A program made the position numbers and the translations under genes. Below are positions 31,805 to 40,578 of a DNA stretch of 58,423 nucleotides, one piece after another. Within the stretch, counting starts at the first letter, position 1. Every line of letters begins with the position of its first letter. The notes below the pieces were generated by a model that was not told where the DNA came from, made no database searches, and worked only from the letters and a program-made list of their open reading frames with translations. This stretch comes from JBGQAS01 sp964498605 (GTDB taxonomy: Bacteria > Chloroflexota > Anaerolineae > Anaerolineales > Anaerolineaceae): assembly GCA_964498605.1 (NCBI GenBank), contig CAZCHK010000007.1:1-58423 (forward strand), written 5' to 3'.

Positions 31805-33043
31805 ATGACCAACATTGCCATGCTTTCCTATCACACCTGCCCTCTGGCCACTCTGGGTGGAAAAGACACCGGCGGCATGAATGTTTACGTACACGAACTG
31901 ACCACTCACCTCGGCAGGTTGGGTGTACACGTGGATGTATTCACCCGTTCGCAGGATGACCATGTTCCGCACATCCTGCACGACCTGGGTTGTGGCAACC
32001 GTGTCGTGCACATCCCCGCGGGTCCTGAGCTGCCTCAACATAAAAATGTCCTGCCCGGTTTTCTGGGTGACTTTACCCGGGGTATTATGGATTTTGGGCG
32101 GGAAAAGAACATCCACTACGATCTGATCCACGCGCATTATTGGATGTCAGGGATAGCGGGTCTCAAACTCAGGGAAGAGTGGCACGCGCCGTTGTTGCAA
32201 ATGTTCCACACGCTGGGTGAAGTAAAAAATCGCGTTTCCAGGAATCTGGATGATCATGAAAGCCCGCAGCGCATTCCAAGTGAGGACCTTCTCATCAACA
32301 ACGCGGACTGCCTGATCATCTCCACTCCAGCCGAACTGGATCACATCCAATCGCTCTACACCAAACCACCGCGCCGAATTGAGATCATTCCACCCGGCGT
32401 GAATCTATCCCGCTTCTATCCCATTCCAGTCGATGAAGCACGGGCGTTCATCGGCGCTCCGAGTAACAAATGCATGGTGCTCTTTGTCGGACGCATCGAA
32501 CCGCTCAAGGGCATCGACACCCTCATTCAGGCTATCGCCATCCTCGCCCGCGAGCACGCCACACAGGAATGCTTGCCTATCCTCTCAATCATTGGCGGGG
32601 ACCCGGACATGGATGAAACAAGCATGTCCAAAGAAATGGTCCGGCTGAAAACCATGTGCTCAGAATTAGGCGTGGAGGATCTCGTCATCTTCCTGGGCAA
32701 ACGAAGCCAGGGTACGCTGCCGTATTACTATTCAGCGGCTCAGGTGGTGGTCGTTCCATCGCAATACGAATCTTTCGGCATGGTTGCTCTCGAGGCAATG
32801 GCATGCGGCCGACCCGTTGTTGCCTCGCGTGTGGGTGGACTGGCACATTTAATTCAAGAGGGTGTGAATGGTTACGCAATCATCAAGGATGATCCACAGC
32901 AACTTGCTCAGCGCCTGAACGAGCTGATCTTCGACGAAAACCTGCGTAACCGCTTAGGTTCGAACGCCCAATCCTTCGCACAGGATTTTGCTTGGGAAAA
33001 AATCGCAGTGCGAATAGCTTCTCTCTATACAGACCTGCTGTAG
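31805..33043 (+). CDS. GT4-family retaining glycosyltransferase (MshA/sucrose-phosphate-synthase-like)
   Basis: 412 residues. N-terminal MLSYHTCPLATLGGKDTGGMNVYVHELTTHLGRLGVHVDVFTR and HAHYWMSG are typical of the MshA, sucrose-phosphate synthase and related branch. The C-terminal domain shows IEIIPPGVNLSRFYP, LFVGRIEPLKGIDTLIQA and the E-x7-E element PSQYESFGMVALEAMACGRPVVAS. The acceptor is uncertain: it could make a glucosyl-glycerate/inositol-type solute or a glycolipid. It ends three bases from the opposing dinB stop. Confidence 0.85.
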   Translation: MTNIAMLSYHTCPLATLGGKDTGGMNVYVHELTTHLGRLGVHVDVFTRSQDDHVPHILHDLGCGNRVVHIPAGPELPQHKNVLPGFLGDFTRGIMDFGREKNIHYDLIHAHYWMSGIAGLKLREEWHAPLLQMFHTLGEVKNRVSRNLDDHESPQRIPSEDLLINNADCLIISTPAELDHIQSLYTKPPRRIEIIPPGVNLSRFYPIPVDEARAFIGAPSNKCMVLFVGRIEPLKGIDTLIQAIAILAREHATQECLPILSIIGGDPDMDETSMSKEMVRLKTMCSELGVEDLVIFLGKRSQGTLPYYYSAAQVVVVPSQYESFGMVALEAMACGRPVVASRVGGLAHLIQEGVNGYAIIKDDPQQLAQRLNELIFDENLRNRLGSNAQSFAQDFAWEKIAVRIASLYTDLL

Positions 33044-33046
33044 AAT

Positions 33047-34231
33047 TCAGCGCTTCGTTGGTTTGAATTCCGAAAAGCCCTTGTGCAGAACATCACTTCC
33101 GTACTTCCGCCTGACTTCATCAATTGCGCACAGCAGCCGCCGTTCTTTATCGGATGGTTTTTCCCATAATGAAAGCTGAAGGACACGTTCCATCAAGCCG
33201 CTCACACCAACACCGATTAAACGCACCGGTGCGCCTGTCTGCCAGGCATTTTCGAACAGCTCAGTGGCAGTCTTGCAGATGACCGCATCCTGATCTGCTG
33301 GTTCAGGCAGTGGCGCCTGGCGAGTGATGGTCGTGAAATCGGACCAACGCAGCTTGATGCGCACTGTTCGGGCAGAAGAATGTCGCGTTCTCAATCGAAA
33401 CCCCACCTGCTGGGACAAACCCCGTAGAGTTTTGATGAGAATGCTCTTATCTGCAACATCCACATCAAAGGTCGTCTCGTTACTGATCGATTTGACCTCA
33501 TGGTCTAGGTTGATCACATCGCTGCTTATCCCTAGCGCATGCCGGCGCAAATCTTCGCCCCATTTACCAAAATGCCTGGTCAGCGCTGAAGCCTCGGTGT
33601 TCGCCAGGTCACCGATGGTGGAGATGCCCAGCTTGGCAAGCGCTTGCTCCATTTTTGGTCCGACTCCCCACAGCGAACGCACAGGGAGAGGTGCCAGGAA
33701 TTCTCTTTCATTGCCGGGATCCACAACCGTAATGGCTCTTGGAGGAGTGATCCCCTTATGTTTGGATTTGCCATAATCCGTGGCGATCTTGGCTACCAGT
33801 TTATTACATGCTGCCCCTATCGAGCTCGGAAGGCCGGTTTCGTTCCAGATCACAGTTTGTATCTCCAACGCTATATCTCCGCTTTTCCTTTGAATATCCG
33901 TTACATCTAAAAATGCCTCGTCCACAGACACTTCTTCCACCAGGCCAGAGTACCTCCTGAGGATCTCCATGACTTGATCCGATCGTGTGGCATACTCCTT
34001 GAAGGTACCGCGCACAACGATGAGCTGCGGGCAGGCTCGCAGCGCGCGCGCCATGGGCATTGCGGATCGCACACCGTACTGCCTGGCGGCGTAAGAACAC
34101 GTTGAAACTACTCCCCGCCTTCCGGGATCTCCCCCCACCGCAAAGGCTTTATTGACAAGCTCAGGATGCAGCAGTTCCTCCACTGAACAGAAAAAAGCAT
34201 CCAGATCCACGTGCAGAATTTTTTTTACCAT
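33047..34231 (-). CDS. dinB: DNA polymerase IV (Y-family)
   Basis: 394 residues. Error-prone translesion polymerase. Seen: ILHVDLDAFFCSVEELLHPEL (first metal Asp), YAARQYGVRSAMPMARA, the second acidic site SVDEAFLDVT, GIGxxx-type SIGAACNKLVAKIATDYGKSKHKG, and WGVGPKMEQALAKLGISTIGDLA (helix-hairpin-helix). The C-terminal little-finger domain is complete. Divergent from thrC. The promoter shows no LexA-type GAAC-N4-GTTC box, unlike uvrB. Confidence 0.95.
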   Translation of the reverse strand: MVKKILHVDLDAFFCSVEELLHPELVNKAFAVGGDPGRRGVVSTCSYAARQYGVRSAMPMARALRACPQLIVVRGTFKEYATRSDQVMEILRRYSGLVEEVSVDEAFLDVTDIQRKSGDIALEIQTVIWNETGLPSSIGAACNKLVAKIATDYGKSKHKGITPPRAITVVDPGNEREFLAPLPVRSLWGVGPKMEQALAKLGISTIGDLANTEASALTRHFGKWGEDLRRHALGISSDVINLDHEVKSISNETTFDVDVADKSILIKTLRGLSQQVGFRLRTRHSSARTVRIKLRWSDFTTITRQAPLPEPADQDAVICKTATELFENAWQTGAPVRLIGVGVSGLMERVLQLSLWEKPSDKERRLLCAIDEVRRKYGSDVLHKGFSEFKPTKR

Positions 34232-34239
34232 TCAAAGAT

Positions 34240-34265
34240 ATTCTACGCCAATCTGCTGATAAAAT
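34240..34265. promoter_or_regulatory. Divergent leaderless promoters of dinB and thrC
   Basis: For dinB (minus) TAGAAT at 34240-34245 lies eight bases before the ATG. For thrC (plus) TGA-TAAAAT (TAAAAT 34260-34265) lies eight bases before its ATG at 34274. Neither has room for a Shine-Dalgarno sequence. The starts are only 42 bases apart. Confidence 0.55.
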
Positions 34266-34273
34266 AAATTCAT

Positions 34274-35467
34274 ATGACACCCTTCTCATTAGTCACCCAG
34301 TTGACCTGTCCGGAATGCAGGCGTGTATTCGACATGTTCGTGCCGCAAACCTACTGCACGAACTGCAACTCCCCGATTGTCGCTGAATATGATCTTCAGG
34401 CGGCTGGCTTATCCATGACGAAATCTGAACTGTGTTCGCGTAGTGGCAGGATGTGGCGCTGGCATGAGCTGCTGCCCGTGTCTGATCCGGAGAACATTAT
34501 CAGTCTGGGAGAAGGCGATTCCCCACTGCTTGAATTAAGCCGCTTGTCCAGGAACATGAAACTTAAGCATTTGTATCTAAAAGATGAAAGCAACAATCCG
34601 ACACACAGCTTTAAAGCGCGCGGCTTATCAGCTGCAGTATCAAAAGCCAGAGAACTTGATATCCACGACTTTATCATCCCCACAGCCGGGAACGCCGGAG
34701 CTGCTCTGGCAGCATACTGCGCTCGTTCTTCCACTCGGGCTGTCATCTACATGCCCAAAGACACGCCGATTGAAAATGTGAATTACTGCCAAAGAAGCGG
34801 AGCCGAAGTGGTCCTGATCGATGGGCTCATCGATGAGTGCGGAAGGCTTGCCCGTTTGCGAGCTCAAGAAGAGCATCTTTTCGATGTTTCGACATTTCGC
34901 GAACCTTACCGCCTGGAGGGTAAGAAGGTGATGGGGTTTGAGATCGCCGAACAATTCGAATACGCACTTCCGGATGTTATCTTCTACCCTACCGGTGGCG
35001 GAACGGGGCTTGTGGGAATCTGGAAAGCTTTTCAAGAGCTTTTGCAGATGAACTGGTTGCAAACAGATAAACTGCCTCGCATGATTGCAGTCCAATCCGC
35101 TGGTTGCGCGCCGGTAGTAAAAGCATTTGACAATCATAGGGATTCATGTGAATCGTGGATCAAAGCGAGCACCGTTGCTGCGGGCTTACGCGTGCCCAAA
35201 AGCTTTGCCGATCGGATGATCATGCGAACGATCTATGAGAGCGAAGGTTCGGCCATCGCGGTGGAAGATAAGGAAATCTTGACGGCGCAAAAAAAGCTTG
35301 CAACTCGGGAGGGTTTGTTCATCTGTCCGGAAGGCGCGGCAACCTTGGCCGCGCTTGAAAAATTCATGAATGATCCAAATTTCAATCCTGACAAGAAAAT
35401 TCTACTGCTCAATACCGGTGCAGGGTTGTTAAACATGTCGGTCATCCATAATAGTATTTTCGCGTGA
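34274..35467 (+). CDS. thrC: Threonine synthase-like PLP enzyme
   Basis: 397 residues. Begins with a rubredoxin-like zinc knuckle LTCPECRR...YCTNCNSP, common in this threonine synthase branch. PLP Lys in NPTHSFKARGLSAAVSKA; phosphate-binding PTGGGTGLVGIWKAF; and late GEGSAI-like ESEGSAIAVED. Converts O-phosphohomoserine to threonine, though related enzymes make other beta-substituted amino acids. First gene of a rightward cluster; the ACP gene starts about 30 bases downstream. A dedicated role in that cluster is possible but unproven. Confidence 0.85.
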   Translation: MTPFSLVTQLTCPECRRVFDMFVPQTYCTNCNSPIVAEYDLQAAGLSMTKSELCSRSGRMWRWHELLPVSDPENIISLGEGDSPLLELSRLSRNMKLKHLYLKDESNNPTHSFKARGLSAAVSKARELDIHDFIIPTAGNAGAALAAYCARSSTRAVIYMPKDTPIENVNYCQRSGAEVVLIDGLIDECGRLARLRAQEEHLFDVSTFREPYRLEGKKVMGFEIAEQFEYALPDVIFYPTGGGTGLVGIWKAFQELLQMNWLQTDKLPRMIAVQSAGCAPVVKAFDNHRDSCESWIKASTVAAGLRVPKSFADRMIMRTIYESEGSAIAVEDKEILTAQKKLATREGLFICPEGAATLAALEKFMNDPNFNPDKKILLLNTGAGLLNMSVIHNSIFA

Positions 35468-35498
35468 TATACTTTCTGCGAAACTTCGGAGAATGATC

Positions 35499-35798
35499 AT
35501 GGATAAACAAAGCATACTTGACGCAATTTATCAGGCGATTGGCGAACTAAACCTTGAACGCGAAGATACCGAACAAATTGACAAAGCTCCAGAGACTAAA
35601 CTATTAGGCAGGGAATCCAAATTAGACTCACTGGGATTGGTCAACTTGATCGTGATCGTTGAAGAGAAGGTGTCAGATATTCTTAATATAGAATTAACAC
35701 TGGCAGATGAACGCGCGATGTCCCAGAAGCACAGCCCATTTCGTTCCGTTCAGACACTCGCTGATTATATCCAGCTGCTGCTTGAGGAACAAACATGA
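35499..35798 (+). CDS. Acyl carrier protein-like protein
   Basis: 99 residues from ATG 35499 (GGAG seven bases upstream favours it over ATG 35493). Four-helix carrier layout with the phosphopantetheine Ser in KLDSLGLVNLIVIVEEKVSDIL, DSLG at residues 43-46 of this start. It is a dedicated carrier rather than the fatty-acid ACP, judging from its cluster. Its stop overlaps the SDR start (ATGA). Expected partner: the AMP-forming ligase two genes on. Confidence 0.85.
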   Translation: MDKQSILDAIYQAIGELNLEREDTEQIDKAPETKLLGRESKLDSLGLVNLIVIVEEKVSDILNIELTLADERAMSQKHSPFRSVQTLADYIQLLLEEQT

Positions 35799-36496
35799 AT
35801 GATAGTCCTGCTATGTTGATCACCGGCACGAGCAAAGGGATTGGACTGCATCTTGCCAAATATTACGCACAAAAAGGCTTTTTCGTTATAGGCTGCAGCA
35901 GAACAGACCAAACAGAAAACATTAATGGCTATGCGCATATAGTTACAGATGCCAGTTCGGAACTGGAAATCAAATCGCTTTTCAACAGAATTCGCAAAGA
36001 ATTCCCACCCATCAGTGTGCTGATCAACAACGCGGGAATCGCCTCCATGAACCACAGCCTTCTTACACCCGGGGAAATCGTTGAGAAAATTCTAAAAACA
36101 AACGTGCTGGGTACATTCCTCTTCTGCCGGGAAGCAGCCAAACTGATGCGAAAGCATCGCTTTGGACGCATCGTGAATTTTTCCACTGTCGCGGTGAAGC
36201 TTAAAGTTGAAGGAGAAGCAGCTTATACGGCTTCCAAGGCAGCGGTCAATTCACTGACTCAAGTGCTTGCCCGAGAATTTGCTGAGTACCATATCACAGT
36301 AAATGCCATCGCCCCTACACCGATCAGAACAGACCTGATCAAAAATGTCCCGGAAGAAAAGATAAATCAACTTATCCAAAGACTTCCTCTCAAAAGACTC
36401 GGTGAATTCGAGGATGTAACCAATGTCATCGATTTCTTTATCCGTCCGGAAAGCAGCTACATTACTGGTCAAATCATCTACCTGGGCGGCGTTTAA
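35795..36496 (+). CDS. Short-chain dehydrogenase/reductase (FabG-like)
   Basis: 233 residues. Cofactor motif LITGTSKGIGLHLA, NNAG (LINNAGIASMNHS), catalytic FSTVAVK...YTASK with Tyr144 and Lys148, and C-terminal GQIIYLGGV. FabG-type members reduce 3-ketoacyl-ACP with NADPH, which fits the adjacent carrier gene. It overlaps both neighbours (ATGA at the start, TAATG at the end), so expression is tightly coupled. Confidence 0.88.
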   Translation: MNDSPAMLITGTSKGIGLHLAKYYAQKGFFVIGCSRTDQTENINGYAHIVTDASSELEIKSLFNRIRKEFPPISVLINNAGIASMNHSLLTPGEIVEKILKTNVLGTFLFCREAAKLMRKHRFGRIVNFSTVAVKLKVEGEAAYTASKAAVNSLTQVLAREFAEYHITVNAIAPTPIRTDLIKNVPEEKINQLIQRLPLKRLGEFEDVTNVIDFFIRPESSYITGQIIYLGGV

Positions 36497-37842
36497 TGAT
36501 CGGTTTTCTGCTTCATGTTTTTGAAGAGTACCAAGACGACGAAGCGATCATTTGGCAAAATGAGCGCTTCTCTTATGCCTGGTTAAAAGCACGGGTGATG
36601 CATTGGATAAGGTTCTTGAAAGAAAATGGTTTTACGAGTGGGCAAGTCGTATCCTTAGAAGCAGATTTTTCTCCAAATGGAATTGCCCTCTTTCTTGCGC
36701 TGATTGAACAAAAGGTTATTCTTGTACCGTTAACGATTGCGTTGGGTGAAAAACGAAATGAATTCATTGAGATCGCCCAGGTCGAAAAATGTATTCGGAT
36801 TGATGAAAATGACCAGAGCACAGTTATTGATCAGCAGGTAGTCGCGGAGCATCCACTGTACACCACTTTGCGTCACAGTCAGCATCCCGGCCTGGTGCTG
36901 TTCTCTTCCGGTTCAACTGGCAAGAGCAAAGCCATTGTGCATGATATGAGCGATTGGCTGGAAAAATATCGCACCAGGCGGCATAAACAGCGCATGATCA
37001 CTTTTCTACTGTTTGATCACGGCGGCGGCGTTAACACCATGCTGCATGTTCTATCCAACGGTGGAACTATTATCACAGTGCAAAACCGCGACCCCGATTC
37101 CGTCCTGGACGCCGTGGAAAAATATCAAGCAGAAGTGCTTCCCACATCACCAACTTTTATCAACCTGATTCTTTTATCCGAAGCTTATAAACGGCACGAC
37201 TTATCCTCATTGAAAACTGTCACCTACGGGACAGAACCAATGGCAGAAAGTACGCTGAAGCGATTCCATGAGATTTTTCCACATATTAACCTGCTTCAAA
37301 CCTATGGTCTAACCGAGACAGGTGTCCTGCGCTCCAAATCCAAGGGCTCTGATTCACTGTGGGTAAAAATCGGCGGAGAAGGATTCGAGACGCGGGTTGT
37401 TGACGGCATACTGCAGATCAAAGCTCGCTCAAATATGCTTGGGTACCTAAATTCCTCCAGCCCGTACACGGAGGACGGTTGGTTTATTACCGGTGACGAA
37501 GTGGAACAGGATGGTGAATATTTCCGCATATTGGGGCGCCGGTCAGAATTGATCAATGTGGGTGGCCAAAAAGTCTATCCCGCTGAAGTGGAAAGCGTCA
37601 TTCAAGAAGTTGATAATGTCGCGGAGGTGACCGTATATGGAGAGAAGAACCCCATCACGGGAAGCATCGTTTGCGCGCGCGTGCGTTTAAAACACCCTGA
37701 GGATCCAAAACAGGCAGCATTGCGCGTAAAAAAACACTGTCGGAGGAAACTGCAGAATTTCCAGATTCCCGTTAAAGTCCATTTTTTTGAAAAAGAACTT
37801 CACAGCGATCGATTTAAAAAAATTAGAAAAGTTGAAGAGTAA
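36496..37842 (+). CDS. AMP-forming acyl/aryl-CoA or acyl-ACP ligase (ANL superfamily)
   Basis: 448 residues, slightly short for the family. P-loop-like LVLFSSGSTGKSKAIVHD, QTYGLTETGVLRSKSKG, GEYFRILGRRSELINVGGQKVYPAEVE and the C-terminal catalytic Lys in DRFKKIRKVEE are all present, so it should activate a carboxylate as adenylate and pass it to a thiol. The neighbouring carrier protein is the most likely acceptor. Starts by a one-base overlap with the SDR gene. Substrate cannot be read. Confidence 0.85.
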   Translation: MIGFLLHVFEEYQDDEAIIWQNERFSYAWLKARVMHWIRFLKENGFTSGQVVSLEADFSPNGIALFLALIEQKVILVPLTIALGEKRNEFIEIAQVEKCIRIDENDQSTVIDQQVVAEHPLYTTLRHSQHPGLVLFSSGSTGKSKAIVHDMSDWLEKYRTRRHKQRMITFLLFDHGGGVNTMLHVLSNGGTIITVQNRDPDSVLDAVEKYQAEVLPTSPTFINLILLSEAYKRHDLSSLKTVTYGTEPMAESTLKRFHEIFPHINLLQTYGLTETGVLRSKSKGSDSLWVKIGGEGFETRVVDGILQIKARSNMLGYLNSSSPYTEDGWFITGDEVEQDGEYFRILGRRSELINVGGQKVYPAEVESVIQEVDNVAEVTVYGEKNPITGSIVCARVRLKHPEDPKQAALRVKKHCRRKLQNFQIPVKVHFFEKELHSDRFKKIRKVEE

Positions 37843-37846
37843 AAAC

Positions 37847-38707
37847 ATGACTGTAGAAGTCATAAAGATAAGATCCAATGATTTTGAGCGTGTTTATCCA
37901 CTGTTAACCGAGTTTAAAAATGTTACCGGAATTACCCGGGAAGGCTGGAAGGTAATTTTTCGGGATAATTGGAGGAACGCCGAGGATCATTTTGGATATT
38001 TCCTGGCAGACAAAGGCAAACCGGTCGGCCTTCTTGGAATGATCTTTAGCACAAGAATGATCGACAGAGAAGAGCATAAGTTCTGCGATCTTTCTGCCTG
38101 GTATGTCAAACCCGAGTATCGAGGTCACAGCATTGCACTGCTGATTCCAATCCTTGGCAGAAAGGACCTCACCATAACTACTTTCACAGCCTCCAACCGG
38201 GTGATCGCAGTGCTGCGTAAACTGGGCTTCAAAGACATCGAATCCCATATTAGAATCGCGATTCCAATTCCGCTTACCTCCAAAAATGTACGTGTTACAT
38301 ACGACCCGGAAGTCATATTCTCAAAGCTGACAGGGGAGGACTTGCGGATTTTTCAGAACCACTCCCGCCTGAACTGCACGCACATCGGAATCACCACTCC
38401 TAAAGGCTTCAGCCACGTGATGGTCAACAAGGTTTTCCGAAAAGGGATTCAGCTGGCCCACGTAGATTACGCTTCAAACCGAGCCATCCTTATTGATCAT
38501 GCAAACCTAATCGCCTGGAATGTCATGCAAAAAACGCGATGTTTTGGCATTGAGATCGGCGAACACATGCTCACAAAAAAAATACCATTATTTTCTTTGA
38601 GAATCAAGAGGAACCATCCGATTTTATTTCGATCCTCGAACCTTAAACCTGAGGTTATCGACACTGTGCATTCCGAAATCCAACTGCTGGGCTTATATCC
38701 GACATGA
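37847..38707 (+). CDS. GNAT-family N-acyltransferase
   Basis: 286 residues from ATG 37847 (GAAGAG upstream, four bases after the ligase stop); an earlier in-frame ATG lies inside the ligase gene and is rejected. The first 150 residues have GNAT features: GYFLADKGKPVGLLGMIFSTR, DLSAWYVKPEYRGHSIALLIP (acyl-donor loop) and TFTASNRVIAVLRKLGFKDI. The second half is unassigned. In context it may move an acyl group from the carrier protein to an amine. Overlaps the next gene by ATGA. Confidence 0.75.
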   Translation: MTVEVIKIRSNDFERVYPLLTEFKNVTGITREGWKVIFRDNWRNAEDHFGYFLADKGKPVGLLGMIFSTRMIDREEHKFCDLSAWYVKPEYRGHSIALLIPILGRKDLTITTFTASNRVIAVLRKLGFKDIESHIRIAIPIPLTSKNVRVTYDPEVIFSKLTGEDLRIFQNHSRLNCTHIGITTPKGFSHVMVNKVFRKGIQLAHVDYASNRAILIDHANLIAWNVMQKTRCFGIEIGEHMLTKKIPLFSLRIKRNHPILFRSSNLKPEVIDTVHSEIQLLGLYPT

Positions 38708-39726
38708 AAGGTTCAAGGATGCAGGCTGGATTATCCTATCTTGCCAAACCTCTCTTTGGGGGCATCGGGCATATCCTGATGTATCATAGAGTCGTTGACA
38801 ACCTTCCAACAAAAAAAAGCATGGGGGCCAGGATCGAGACCAGTAAATCTCACTTTGAAAACCAACTGGATTACTTTATAAACCATCACTACCAGTTTTT
38901 CTCTATGGATGAAGTCTTTTTCAATCTTCAGCAAAAAACTCCAAGCAAAAACTTTGTAAGCATCACGTTTGATGATGGTTATAAAGATAACCTCACAATC
39001 GCCTATCCAATCTTAAAAAAACGCGGAATCCCATTCTGTGTGTATATAACTACTGATTTTCCAGATCGCAAAGCGATCTTATGGTGGTACCTCTTCGAAG
39101 ATCTTTTTAACAGGAATCAAAGCATAAACATTTCCTATCATGGTGCTCATTTCAATTTCGACTGCTCCAGTCCTCAAATGCAGCAACAGGTGGAACTTAA
39201 ATTGCGGCGCATGATTAAAACCTGTCCTCCACATCTTCTCAAAGAATTGTTGAAGGAAATGTTTGAACACAATCATGTCGAGTTGTTTCAGAAAACCAGG
39301 CAACTTGTTCTATCCTGGGAGGAAATCAAACTCCTCAGTCAGGATCCCCTGGTCACAATTGGAGCCCATTCTATTCACCACCATGCCCTTAACATCCTTT
39401 CGGATTCAGAGTTGATGCATGAATATCGCATGTCCAGAAGAGCGATCGAAAATGTGATCGCAAAACCTGTGCTTCATTTTGCATATCCTTACGGCAGCAA
39501 ATCCGAAGCAGGAATAAGAGAATTCAAGAAAGCGGATTTGGCGGGGTATAACACTGCCGTGACATCAAGGATGGCAAATGTTTTTCCCGAACATAGAAAT
39601 CATTTGACTGCTCTGCCCCGCCTAGAAATGCCTTTGTTGGAAGATAAGTTCGCGCTTCAGATGGCTGTGAACGGATTAATCCAAGCCAAACGATATCGCT
39701 TGCGCAGGGTAATATGGGATAATTGA
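38704..39726 (+). CDS. Polysaccharide deacetylase (NodB-like)
   Basis: 340 residues. MYHRVVDN start element, catalytic SITFDDGYKDNLTIAYPILKKRGIPFCVYI (Asp pair near residue 90) and the metal HxxxH in TIGAHSIHHHALN (about 222), followed by FAYPYGSKS. These are the full CE4 motifs. Such enzymes remove acetyl from GlcNAc-containing glycans. There is no signal peptide, so it may act inside the cell on a lipid-linked or soluble precursor. Three bases separate it from the hydrogenase gene. Confidence 0.87.
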   Translation: MKGSRMQAGLSYLAKPLFGGIGHILMYHRVVDNLPTKKSMGARIETSKSHFENQLDYFINHHYQFFSMDEVFFNLQQKTPSKNFVSITFDDGYKDNLTIAYPILKKRGIPFCVYITTDFPDRKAILWWYLFEDLFNRNQSINISYHGAHFNFDCSSPQMQQQVELKLRRMIKTCPPHLLKELLKEMFEHNHVELFQKTRQLVLSWEEIKLLSQDPLVTIGAHSIHHHALNILSDSELMHEYRMSRRAIENVIAKPVLHFAYPYGSKSEAGIREFKKADLAGYNTAVTSRMANVFPEHRNHLTALPRLEMPLLEDKFALQMAVNGLIQAKRYRLRRVIWDN

Positions 39727-39729
39727 TCG

Positions 39730-40578
39730 ATGCTGAAATTTGCTGTGTTACAACTCTCAGGTTGCGCAGGGTGTGAGGTTTCTCTCCTGAATGCTGAGGA
39801 TTGGCTTCAGAAGTACCGGCTGGTTTATATGCCATTGGTCGTATCGACCTACGATGTTCCGGATGTTGATGTCCTCCTTGTCAGTGGCGGTATTCGAACA
39901 GATGAGGATTTGCACAATCTTAAAAAAGCTGTCAGAAATGCAAAGCAAGTGGTTGCTGTAGGCACATGCGCCATTTCCGGAGGAATCGCGAACCTGGGTA
40001 ACCGGGATGATGTCCGGACTTTATTCCTGTCTGAATCGAACAGACTTCATGTACCACGGTTATTGCCCAAATCGCAACCTATTGATTCCGTGATCAATGT
40101 GGACCGATACCTGCCAGGATGCCCTCCAACCTCTGAATTGTTTATGGCGATGCTTTTCCAAAACCCTGATTTTTCACCCGGAAATAATGTTTGTATTGAG
40201 TGTGGTCGAAAAAAAGTTAAGGATATCAAGCCTAGCCACCTAACCGGTTTTCAAAAGGGCAACGTTGAACCGGAGTTGTGTTTGATCAATCAAGGTTACC
40301 TGTGTGTTGGCTCATCTACGCGCGGAGGATGCCGCGCTCCATGCACCAGAGCTGGACATCCATGCGTGGGATGCAGGGGCCCATCGAACGTTTTTATAGA
40401 AAAGGAATCCTCTGAATGGCTGAGTAGCATCCGCAAGGTTTTTGAGATCATGACCAACATAAGCTCTCAGGAGATAGACCAAGCATTACGGTCGCCGCAG
40501 CTGGCACTATTTCTGTTCCAATTCTCGGATTATTCCGGATCAGCGCAGAAGCCTCGCACTAGGGAAAAGATGCTCTAA
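39730..40578 (+). CDS. NiFe hydrogenase small subunit (group 3, MvhG/FrhG-like)
   Basis: 282 residues, no Tat signal, so cytoplasmic. Proximal-cluster Cys12, Cys15 (SGCAGCE), Cys80 (VGTCAISGG) and Cys131 (LPGCPPT). Eight more Cys in four pairs (155/158, 184/192, 201/205, 212/215) would hold two further clusters, as in MvhG and FrhG. Its electron partner (MvhD/HdrA or FrhB or diaphorase type) is not encoded in the window. Start lies three bases after the deacetylase stop and its end overlaps the large-subunit ATG (TAATG). Confidence 0.88.
   Translation: MLKFAVLQLSGCAGCEVSLLNAEDWLQKYRLVYMPLVVSTYDVPDVDVLLVSGGIRTDEDLHNLKKAVRNAKQVVAVGTCAISGGIANLGNRDDVRTLFLSESNRLHVPRLLPKSQPIDSVINVDRYLPGCPPTSELFMAMLFQNPDFSPGNNVCIECGRKKVKDIKPSHLTGFQKGNVEPELCLINQGYLCVGSSTRGGCRAPCTRAGHPCVGCRGPSNVFIEKESSEWLSSIRKVFEIMTNISSQEIDQALRSPQLALFLFQFSDYSGSAQKPRTREKML

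Noticed and set aside
37787..37846. Earlier start for the GNAT gene inside the ligase gene
   Set aside because: The extra 20 residues overlap the ligase C-terminus in another frame and the ATG at 37847 has a ribosome site at the right distance.
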